Assembly: GCA_903885415.1 (NCBI GenBank)
Contig: CAISIP010000267.1
Span: 1 to 21,438, forward strand
DNA: 21,438 nucleotides
Reading direction: 5' to 3'
Source of the DNA: an uncultured beta proteobacterium
Lineage (GTDB): Bacteria > Pseudomonadota > Gammaproteobacteria > Burkholderiales > Burkholderiaceae_C
Within the stretch, counting starts at the first letter, position 1; every line of letters starts with the position of its first letter. Positions 15,613 through 21,438 of this stretch are shown here, piece by piece. A program made the position numbers and the translations under genes. A model generated the notes under the pieces. That model saw nothing but the letters and a program-made list of their open reading frames with translations. It did not search any database and was not told the origin of the DNA.

Positions 15613-16026
15613 ATGCAAGCCACAGCAGAATCGGTGCCCCCCCCCGAACGCGATGCGATCAACGGCCCCTACTGGGACGGGCTGGCCGCAGGATCCCTCA
15701 GCTTCCAGCGCTGCGACTGCTGCGCCAAAGCCTGGCTGCCGGCGCGCAGCGAATGCCCGCATTGTCTGCAGGACCGCTGGCACTGGGAAAAGGCCGAGGG
15801 CGGCGCCAGGCTGGTGAGCTGGGTCGTCTACCACATTGCCTACCACCCGGCCTTCGCCAACCGGCTGCCGTACAACGTGGCGGTGGTTGAGCTCGATGAG
15901 GGCCCGCGGATGATCAGCAACGTGGTGCAGATCGACGACCCCGAGCGCCTGGTGATCGACCAGCGGCTGCGGCTGGTGTTCGAAGACGAAGGCGCCACCG
16001 CGGTGGCACGCTTCGCCCCGGCCTGA
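15613..16026 (+). CDS. DUF35 / OB-fold acyl-CoA-associated zinc-ribbon protein
   Basis: The 137-aa protein has a four-Cys zinc ribbon, Cys34-x2-Cys37 and Cys48-x2-Cys51, followed by an OB-fold-like beta domain (about 65-135) with VSWVVYHIAYHPAFANRLPY. This is the standard rubredoxin-like plus OB-fold arrangement of DUF35 proteins. They form complexes with thiolase-fold enzymes: ChsH2 with the Ltp2 aldolase, BbsA with BbsB, and the archaeal acetoacetyl-CoA thiolase/HMG-CoA synthase complex. Its position directly after the thiolase-like gene supports a complex. The N-terminus contains a run of nine C (15637-15645) encoding three prolines. The ribosome site is weak. Confidence 0.92.
   Translation: MQATAESVPPPERDAINGPYWDGLAAGSLSFQRCDCCAKAWLPARSECPHCLQDRWHWEKAEGGARLVSWVVYHIAYHPAFANRLPYNVAVVELDEGPRMISNVVQIDDPERLVIDQRLRLVFEDEGATAVARFAPA
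15637..15645 (+). repeat. Nine-base C homopolymer in the 5' end of the DUF35 gene
   Basis: Nine consecutive C encode Pro9-Pro11. A one-base slip would truncate the protein. It could be a slippage hot spot or a place prone to sequencing error; the frame as given is intact. Confidence 0.7.
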
Positions 16027-16068
16027 ACCGACCCCGCCACCGCACCGATCCCAACCCCAGGACGCCCC

Positions 16069-17040
16069 ATGCCAAACGCCATCCTATTGAAGCTTCTCGC
16101 CGCAGCAATTGCCATCGCGGGGGGCACGGGTCAGGCGCAGGTGGCCAGCTTTCCAGGCAAGGCCTTGCGCATCGTCGTACCGACGTCGCCGGGCAGCGGC
16201 TCGGACATCACGGCGCGCTATTTTGGCGAGCAGCTCGGCCAGCTGCTGGGCCAGACGGTGGTCATCGAGAACAAGCCCGGCGCCAACGGCGTGATCGCGG
16301 CGATGGCGGTCAAGCAGGCGCCCGCCGACGGCTACACGCTGTTTCTGGGAACCAACACCCACATGGCGGTCAACCCCAGCGTCGTGAAAGACATACCCTA
16401 CGACGGCATCAAGGATTTCAAGCCAGTCAGCGGGCTGGCGCGCGGCATGATGATTTTCCTCGCGCCCGCGGGGTCCAAGATCGGCAGCGTGGCCGAGCTG
16501 GTCAGCGCCGCCAAAAGCAGCAAGCAGCTGCTCAATGTGGGCAACTACACCGCCGGCTTCCGGCTGTCGGCGGAATGGTTTGCCAGCACCAGCGCCACCC
16601 AGCATGTCAACATCATGTACAAGGGGGCACCCGAGGTGTTCACCGCGTTGATGGGCAATCAGCTCGACTGGGCGGTGAGCGACTTGATTGCCGCCATACC
16701 CCAGGTCAAAGCCGGCAAACTGCGCGCCATCGCGGTGTCGGGCGACAAGCGCCATCCGGACAGTCCGGAGATTCCGACGGTTCGGGAAAGCGGCTTCTCC
16801 GACTATGTCAACTACACCTGGACATCGCTGTACATCCGATCGGAGACGCCGGAAGCGGTCACCACCCGGCTGGTCGACTCGGTGCAGAAAATACTCGCAA
16901 CGCCGGGTGCGCTGCAGTTCATCGCCAAGATCGGATCGGATCCGATGCCGCTGGCGCCGGCCGACATGCGCAGGTTTCAGATCAGCGAGACCGAAAGGTT
17001 TCGCCGGATAGCGGAAGGGGCCGGCATCAAGCCGGAATGA
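16069..17040 (+). CDS. Bug/TctC-type tripartite tricarboxylate transporter substrate-binding protein
   Basis: The 323-aa product begins with a signal peptide (a hydrophobic run at residues 4-18, with likely cleavage near A23 or A26). The Bug family pattern follows: FPGKALRIVVPTSPGSGSDITAR, GQTVVIENKPGANG, APADGYTLFLGTNTH, then AIAVSGDKRHPDSPEIPTVRESG. Bug receptors bind carboxylates or related acids in the periplasm. No TctA/TctB membrane genes are in view, so it is an orphan receptor, as is common in Burkholderiales; it may use permeases elsewhere or act in sensing. It is 42 nt after the DUF35 gene, with AGGA upstream of the ATG, and could still belong to the same operon. Confidence 0.94.
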   Translation: MPNAILLKLLAAAIAIAGGTGQAQVASFPGKALRIVVPTSPGSGSDITARYFGEQLGQLLGQTVVIENKPGANGVIAAMAVKQAPADGYTLFLGTNTHMAVNPSVVKDIPYDGIKDFKPVSGLARGMMIFLAPAGSKIGSVAELVSAAKSSKQLLNVGNYTAGFRLSAEWFASTSATQHVNIMYKGAPEVFTALMGNQLDWAVSDLIAAIPQVKAGKLRAIAVSGDKRHPDSPEIPTVRESGFSDYVNYTWTSLYIRSETPEAVTTRLVDSVQKILATPGALQFIAKIGSDPMPLAPADMRRFQISETERFRRIAEGAGIKPE

Positions 17041-17135
17041 CGGGGCCCGGAGCCGTCGGACGCGACTGCGATGCGTTCCCGGCTAGCGCGGAGAGTTGTG
17101 GGTTCAGACCATTTATTCAACCGAAGGAGATACAC
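17041..17135 (+). other. Short gap before the Liv-type binding protein
   Basis: These 95 bases carry a strong ribosome site, GAAGGAGA (17123-17130), ahead of the ATG at 17136. No clear terminator with a T run was found. An AT-rich patch (17111-17120) might belong to a promoter, but no convincing -35/-10 pair was seen. Confidence 0.4.
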
Positions 17136-18356
17136 ATGGGTTCTTTCAAGAGATTGACGGCCACCGCCTTGCTGGCTGCGGCCGCGCTGGCGCAACAGGC
17201 TTACGCACAGCAGACCATCAAGGTCGGCTCGATCAACCCCTACAGCGGGCCAATGGCGCTGTATGGCACCGAAGTCGGTCGCGGCTACGAGTTGGCGGTC
17301 GAGCGCATCAACGCGGCTGGTGGCGTGCTGGGCCGCAAGATCGACCTGGTTCGGGGCGACGCGGCGACCCCGCAGCAGGGCATCGCGACGGTCGAGCAAT
17401 TGGCGACCAAGGACAAGGTCGACATGTTCGTCGGCACCTACGCCAGCGCCGTATCGAACGCGACCAGCGACGCCGCTGCGCGTTACAACAAGCTGTATTG
17501 GGAAACCAACGCACTGGCGGCTGATCTGACCGACCGTGGCCTGCCCAATTTTGTTCGGGCGAGCCCGTCGTCGGCGCATTTCTCGGCCGGCACGGTCGAC
17601 ACGGTGCGCGACCTGATCGCGCCGGCGCTGAAAAAAGACCTCAAGGACATCAAGGTGTGGATCGAGCATGAGGATTCGATCTATGGCTCGTCGATCGCCA
17701 AGGAGCAAAAGCGCCTGTTCGACCTGGCCGGCGTCAAGGTCGTCGGCATGGGCTCGCATTCGTCCAAGTCGATCGACCTCAACGACACGGTGTTGCGCGC
17801 CAAGCAGACCAACCCCGACGTGCTGATCCAGACCGGCTACGTGCCCGACGGCAACCTGCTGCTGCGTACGGCGCGCGACCAGGGCTTCAAGCCGCCGGCG
17901 ATGCTGTGGGTCGGAACCGGCGACACCGCCGAAACGCTGGAGTCGCTCGGCGCCGCTTCGATCGAAGGCCTGCTGATCGTTGGCTACACCCGCATCGACG
18001 TTCCGGAGAGTTTCGGCCCCGGTGCCAAGGCCTACCTCGAGGCCTACCGCGCCAAGTACAAGATGGAACCGATTGCCCTGCAGGGCTTGGCCGCCTACGT
18101 CGGCATGCAGATGTTGTTTGAAGCGATCCAGTCAGCGGGTAGCACCGATCTGGACAAGGTGCGCGCGGCCGCAGCCAAGATGGACAAGCCGGTCGGAACC
18201 TATGCCAATGGCTACGGAACCAAGTTCGACCAGAACTTCCAGAACCAGCGCGTGTTCACCACCACCATGCAGTGGCAGGGCGGCAAGCTGTACAGCGTCT
18301 ACCCCAAGGCTGCCGTGAGCCCGGGTGTGACGCTCAAGAGTCTGGCGCGTAACTGA
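17136..18356 (+). CDS. Liv-type ABC transporter periplasmic substrate-binding protein
   Basis: The 406-aa protein starts with a clean signal peptide, a hydrophobic run followed by AYA-QQ with cleavage after residue 24. It continues IKVGSINPYSGPMALYGTEVGRGYELAVERINAAGGVLGRKI, the type I binding-protein fold used for branched-chain amino acids, amides and aromatic acids. The start at 17136 is fixed by GAAGGAG; the open frame extends far upstream (to 16575) through the Bug gene in another frame and is not coding there. The stop overlaps the next start by one base (TGATG). Its membrane partner appears to be the LivH-like gene at 21094, separated by three enzyme genes. Substrate is probably the compound degraded by this cluster (inference). 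Confidence 0.95.
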   Translation: MGSFKRLTATALLAAAALAQQAYAQQTIKVGSINPYSGPMALYGTEVGRGYELAVERINAAGGVLGRKIDLVRGDAATPQQGIATVEQLATKDKVDMFVGTYASAVSNATSDAAARYNKLYWETNALAADLTDRGLPNFVRASPSSAHFSAGTVDTVRDLIAPALKKDLKDIKVWIEHEDSIYGSSIAKEQKRLFDLAGVKVVGMGSHSSKSIDLNDTVLRAKQTNPDVLIQTGYVPDGNLLLRTARDQGFKPPAMLWVGTGDTAETLESLGAASIEGLLIVGYTRIDVPESFGPGAKAYLEAYRAKYKMEPIALQGLAAYVGMQMLFEAIQSAGSTDLDKVRAAAAKMDKPVGTYANGYGTKFDQNFQNQRVFTTTMQWQGGKLYSVYPKAAVSPGVTLKSLARN

Positions 18357-19345
18357 TGCACCACCGGGTAGCCTGTCTGGACGTCTGGTCGACGGCCGTG
18401 CGTGAGCTGGTTCGCCAAAGCGCGCCGGCTGGTTTCGAATTGCACTTTGCCGATTCCTACGACACGACCGAGCAGATGGCGCTGGCCGGGCCTGCCGCGT
18501 TCATTGTGGCCGGCTTTGCTGCCGTCGACGCCGCCATGATCGCGCACGCCACCGGGCTGTGCCTGATCCACAAATGGGGTGTGGGCTACGACCGCATCGA
18601 CCTCGATGCTGCGCGACTGCGCGGCGTCGGGCTGGCGATCACCACCGGCGCCAACGCGGCGCCGGTGGCCGAGCTGGCGATCGGGTTGATGCTCGGTGTC
18701 TACCGCAGGCTGCCCTATGTCAACCGCGCCATGCGCGAGGGCCGGTGGCCGAACCCGGAGATGCGCGAGACCTGTTTTCAGATCGCCGGCAAGACCATCG
18801 GTCTGGTCGGCTTCGGCCATATCGGACGCATGCTCGCGCGGCGCCTGCGCGGCTTCGACGCCCGCATCATCTACTGTGACCTGCAGCGCGCAGACGCCTC
18901 GACCGAAACGGCGCTGGCTGCAAGCTACACGCCGCTGCAAGAACTGCTCGCGTGCAGCGATATCGTCAGCCTGCACGCGCCGCTCACCGCCCAGACCCGC
19001 CTCATGATCAACGCCGCGTCGATCGCAGCGATGAAGGACGGCGCGGTGTTGATCAACACCGCGCGCGGTGAACTCGTCGACGAGGACGCGCTGTACCAGG
19101 CCTTGCTAAGCGGCAAGCTGCGCGGCGCTGGACTCGACGCTTTTGCCCCCGAGCCGCCGCGGTCCGACAACCCGCTGCTGCAACTCGACCAGGTGGTGCT
19201 GACGCCGCATTCCGGCGGCGGCGTATTCGACAATGTCGCCAACGTCGCGCGCCATGTCTTCAACAACCTGCAGCGCTTCCTGCGCGGCGAAGCGATACCC
19301 GCCGCCGACCTGATACTGCCGCCTTTGCAAAGGAGCCCCGCATGA
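18356..19345 (+). CDS. D-isomer-specific 2-hydroxyacid dehydrogenase
   Basis: The 329-aa protein is a full-length NAD(P)-dependent 2-hydroxyacid dehydrogenase. GLVGFGHIGR is the dinucleotide loop, and YCDLQR follows with Asp at the end of strand 2, favouring NAD(H). The catalytic triad is visible: Arg in NTARGELVDE, Glu in LDAFAPEPP, and His in TPHSGGG. IHKWGVGYDRIDLDAA is the usual substrate-domain stretch. It interconverts a 2-oxo acid and a D-2-hydroxy acid, complementing the FMN enzyme at 1405, which handles the L form. It overlaps the binding-protein gene by 1 nt and the next SDR by 4 nt, so it is cotranslated with transport genes. Confidence 0.94.
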   Translation: MHHRVACLDVWSTAVRELVRQSAPAGFELHFADSYDTTEQMALAGPAAFIVAGFAAVDAAMIAHATGLCLIHKWGVGYDRIDLDAARLRGVGLAITTGANAAPVAELAIGLMLGVYRRLPYVNRAMREGRWPNPEMRETCFQIAGKTIGLVGFGHIGRMLARRLRGFDARIIYCDLQRADASTETALAASYTPLQELLACSDIVSLHAPLTAQTRLMINAASIAAMKDGAVLINTARGELVDEDALYQALLSGKLRGAGLDAFAPEPPRSDNPLLQLDQVVLTPHSGGGVFDNVANVARHVFNNLQRFLRGEAIPAADLILPPLQRSPA

Positions 19346-20130
19346 GCGACTACTGGCAGGGCAAGGCGGCGGTGGTTACCGGCGCAGCGCGCGGGCAGGG
19401 CGCGTCCATCGCGCGCATGCTGCTGCAGCAGGGCGCGCATGTGTATGCAATGGACTGGCTCGGCGCCGCCGATCCGGCCTGGGCCGCGTTGCGGGCGGCC
19501 GCGGGCGAGCATGCCGCCAAGCTCAGTTGCCTGGAGCTCGACGTGTCGGCACCCGAATCCTGGGACACACTGGCGCAGCAGATCACCGCGGCCGCGGAAC
19601 CGCTGCTCGGACTGGTGAACAACGCCGGCATCACCGGGCCGCGCAACACCGTCACCAAGGCCTCGCTGCAGGAGTGGGAGCGGGTGCTGCGGGTGAACCT
19701 GACCGGCGCTTTCCTGGGCATCAACCGGCTCGCGCCCCTGATGCCCAAGGGCGCATCGATCGTCAATATTTCTTCTACGGTGGGAATGACCGGCTACTAT
19801 TCGGCGGCCTATTCCACCAGCAAGTGGGCCCTGCGCGGGCTCAGCAAAAGCGCATCGATCGAACTGGCAGCAGCCGGAATACGCGTCAACTGCGTCTGCC
19901 CCGGCGTCGTCGACACCGAGATGATCCGCTCCAACGCCGCGCTATACCAGGCGCTGCAGTCGATCATACCGATGCAGCAGATGGCATCGGCCGACCAGAT
20001 TGCCGAGGTGCTGCTGTTCCTGCTGGGGCCGACCTCATCCTATGTCACCGGAGCCGATATCGCGGTCGACGGTGGCGTGACCAGCGGCGGCACCTATTGG
20101 CCTATTGGCCGAAGCCTCGGCGTCGTCTAG
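19342..20130 (+). CDS. Short-chain dehydrogenase/reductase
   Basis: The 262-aa classical SDR carries TGAARGQG for the cofactor, NNAG, the catalytic Ser in NISSTVG, and Tyr-Lys in YSTSK. It ends with SYVTGADIAVDGG. MDW after strand 2 places an acidic residue there, favouring NAD(H) (inference). AAAGGAG lies 6 nt before the ATG, which overlaps the hydroxyacid dehydrogenase stop by 4 nt. It differs clearly in sequence from the SDR at 4413, so it is not a recent duplicate. It could serve as the 3-hydroxyacyl-CoA or alcohol dehydrogenase step otherwise missing from the CoA module. Confidence 0.93.
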   Translation: MSDYWQGKAAVVTGAARGQGASIARMLLQQGAHVYAMDWLGAADPAWAALRAAAGEHAAKLSCLELDVSAPESWDTLAQQITAAAEPLLGLVNNAGITGPRNTVTKASLQEWERVLRVNLTGAFLGINRLAPLMPKGASIVNISSTVGMTGYYSAAYSTSKWALRGLSKSASIELAAAGIRVNCVCPGVVDTEMIRSNAALYQALQSIIPMQQMASADQIAEVLLFLLGPTSSYVTGADIAVDGGVTSGGTYWPIGRSLGVV

Positions 20131-20144
20131 TCCCGCGCAGCGCC

Positions 20145-21080
20145 ATGCCCGAACCGATCCTGCACCATTTCCCGGTTTCGCCATTCTCGGAGAAGCTGCG
20201 CCTGGTGCTGGGCTACAAGCGGCTCGACTGGGCATCGGTCCATATACCGGCAATCGCCCCCAAGCCCGACGTGGTGGCGCTCACCGGCGGCTACCGCAGA
20301 ACACCGTTGCTGCAGATAGGTGCCGACATTTATTGCGATACCGCGCTGATCTGCGAGGTGCTCGAGCAGATTGCGCCGCAGCCAGGCCTCTATCCGAAGC
20401 CCGGCGAGGGGCTGGCGCGGGTGGTCGCGCAATGGGCCGACAGCAGCTTGTTTTGGGCCATGATCGCTGGCCCTCGGCCCGAAGCGCACAATTTCGCCGG
20501 TGGCGCCAAAGAGTCTGCGCAGGCATTTATGGACGACCGTGGCGCCATGTTTGCCGGCATGCAGCGCGCGCAGCCGCAGGACGCCGCCGCGGCGCGAAAG
20601 TCCTACCTGCGCCGCCTGTCCGATATGCTGCACACCAACCGCTATTTGCTGGGCGACACGCCGTGCATTGCCGATTTTTCGGCCTACCACCCGCTGTGGT
20701 TCAGCCGCATCCGCGAACCGGTGCAGTCCGACATGCTGCGCGATTTTCCCGCCCTGGGCAGCTGGATGGACCGCATGCAGGCGATAGGCCACGGCCGTAG
20801 CGCGCCGTCGACCTCTGCGCAGGCGATCGCGGTGGCCGCGCGCAGCGAGCCGGCCGGGCCGGGGCAGGGGCCACTGAACGATAGCGAATGGATCGACGAG
20901 CACGGCATTGCGCCGGGCAGCATGGTGAGCGTCACGGCCGAGAGTTTCGGACCGGAGCCGAGCGTCGGCGTTCTGGTTGCGGCCACACGCACGCATTACA
21001 GCCTGCGCCGCAGCGACCCGCGCGCCGGTACCGTTCATGTGCACTTCCCGCGCGTTGGCTATGTGTTGAACAAGGTCTAA
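20145..21080 (+). CDS. Glutathione S-transferase family protein with C-terminal extension
   Basis: The 311-aa protein has an N-terminal thioredoxin-fold domain (about 1-80) with VSPFSEKLRL (11-20), where Ser12 or Ser15 could contact glutathione. GGYRRTPLLQIGADIYCDTALI (46-67) includes the cis-Pro region. A helical C-terminal domain runs to about residue 210 (LLGDTPCIADFSAYHPLW). A further segment of about 90 residues (EWIDEHGIAPGSMVSV to the end) is rich in predicted beta strands and is not part of a normal GST of about 200-230 aa. The true start at 20145 lies 14 nt after the SDR stop; the frame is open upstream but overlaps the SDR. The role is unknown: glutathione addition, ring isomerisation or thioether cleavage are all possible. 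Confidence 0.9.
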   Translation: MPEPILHHFPVSPFSEKLRLVLGYKRLDWASVHIPAIAPKPDVVALTGGYRRTPLLQIGADIYCDTALICEVLEQIAPQPGLYPKPGEGLARVVAQWADSSLFWAMIAGPRPEAHNFAGGAKESAQAFMDDRGAMFAGMQRAQPQDAAAARKSYLRRLSDMLHTNRYLLGDTPCIADFSAYHPLWFSRIREPVQSDMLRDFPALGSWMDRMQAIGHGRSAPSTSAQAIAVAARSEPAGPGQGPLNDSEWIDEHGIAPGSMVSVTAESFGPEPSVGVLVAATRTHYSLRRSDPRAGTVHVHFPRVGYVLNKV

Positions 21081-21093
21081 GAAAGCAAAGTCC

Positions 21094-21438
21094 ATGGATC
21101 AATTTCTCAATGTGCTGGTGGTCGGCATCCTGCTCGGCGGCATCTACGGGCTGGTCAGCATCGGACTGAACCTGATATTTGGCGTCGTGCGCATCGTGAA
21201 CTTCGCGCAAGGCGAGTTGGTGATGTTTGGTATGTACGGCAGCTACTACGCCTACACCCAGTTCGGTATCAGTCCCTATCTGTCGGTGTTGCTGGTGGCG
21301 CCGCTGGTTGGCGTGCTGGGCGTGGCCATCCAGCGGCTGGTGATACAGCCGCTGCACGATGAGTCCAATATGCAGATTTTCGCCACCTTCGGCCTGCTGA
21401 TGATGTTCCAGAACCTGATGCTCGCCGTCACCCGTGGC
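21094..21438 (+). CDS. LivH-type branched-chain amino acid ABC transporter permease (partial, C-terminus off the window)
   Basis: The first 115 codons are visible. They begin with a transmembrane segment (about residues 5-30) and continue GIYGLVSIGLNLIFGVVRIVNFAQGELVMFG, the typical LivH signature, followed by two more hydrophobic stretches (about 63-80 and 95-112). It starts 13 nt after the GST gene. It should pair with the binding protein at 17136 and with LivM, LivG and LivF genes expected to the right of the window. Confidence 0.93.
   Translation, partial: MDQFLNVLVVGILLGGIYGLVSIGLNLIFGVVRIVNFAQGELVMFGMYGSYYAYTQFGISPYLSVLLVAPLVGVLGVAIQRLVIQPLHDESNMQIFATFGLLMMFQNLMLAVTRG

Noticed and set aside
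17021..17060. Possible terminator hairpin at the end of the Bug gene (CCGGC...GCCGG)
   Set aside because: The stem is short, lies inside the coding end, and is not followed by a T run.
16575..17135. Upstream extension of the Liv binding-protein frame
   Set aside because: It overlaps the Bug gene in another frame; a signal peptide and GAAGGAG fix the true start at 17136.
4413..20130. The two SDR genes as a recent duplication
   Set aside because: The proteins share only the general SDR motifs and differ throughout, so they are independent family members.
19527..20144. Upstream extension of the GST frame
   Set aside because: It overlaps the SDR coding sequence; GST homology begins at the ATG at 20145.

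Overview
The window is a dense, GC-rich stretch (about two thirds G+C by eye) and is almost entirely coding. It looks like a Burkholderiales-type betaproteobacterium. The hints are an orphan Bug/TctC-type periplasmic receptor, a 311-aa GST of the kind common in that order, Liv-type ABC transport genes inside a catabolic cluster, and HyuAB, CaiB and thiolase-like/DUF35 genes side by side. This placement is inference from gene content, not phylogeny. No rRNA, tRNA, CRISPR, insertion sequence or integrase was seen.

Layout. (1) Positions 1-1082, minus strand: a flavin reductase whose C-terminal half is an IclR-type effector domain, cut by the left window edge. (2) 1083-1404: a divergent intergenic region holding a short minus-strand ORF that looks like the truncated start of a cupin gene, a G-rich run, and a palindrome (TACTGACCAGTA). 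(3) 1405-6563, plus strand: an FMN alpha-hydroxy-acid dehydrogenase, then, behind an AT-rich promoter-like gap with a related palindrome, a Baeyer-Villiger monooxygenase, an SDR and an FMO-type monooxygenase. (4) 6643-16026, plus strand, apparently one operon: a GntR/FCD regulator (probably leaderless), hydantoinase/oxoprolinase-type subunits A and B, acyl-CoA dehydrogenase, crotonase, class III CoA-transferase, a thiolase-like protein lacking the catalytic Cys, and its DUF35 zinc-ribbon partner. (5) 16069-21438, plus strand: a Bug receptor, a Liv-type binding protein, a D-2-hydroxyacid dehydrogenase, a second SDR, a GST with an extended C-terminus, and the start of a LivH-type permease cut by the right edge.

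How it may work together (inference): periplasmic receptors and a Liv ABC transporter bring in an organic acid or amide-like substrate. Alcohol groups are oxidised by the SDRs and the two hydroxy-acid dehydrogenases, and a ketone is oxygenated by the BVMO. The ATP-dependent HyuAB pair either opens a cyclic amide/imide or carboxylates a ketone. CoA-transferase, acyl-CoA dehydrogenase, crotonase and thiolase-like/DUF35 then form a beta-oxidation-like module ending in C-C cleavage. The module resembles in composition the bbs (benzylsuccinate) set and, in its last step, the Ltp2/DUF35 steroid side-chain aldolases. The substrate cannot be read from the sequence. The combination is the best candidate here for an undescribed catabolic system.
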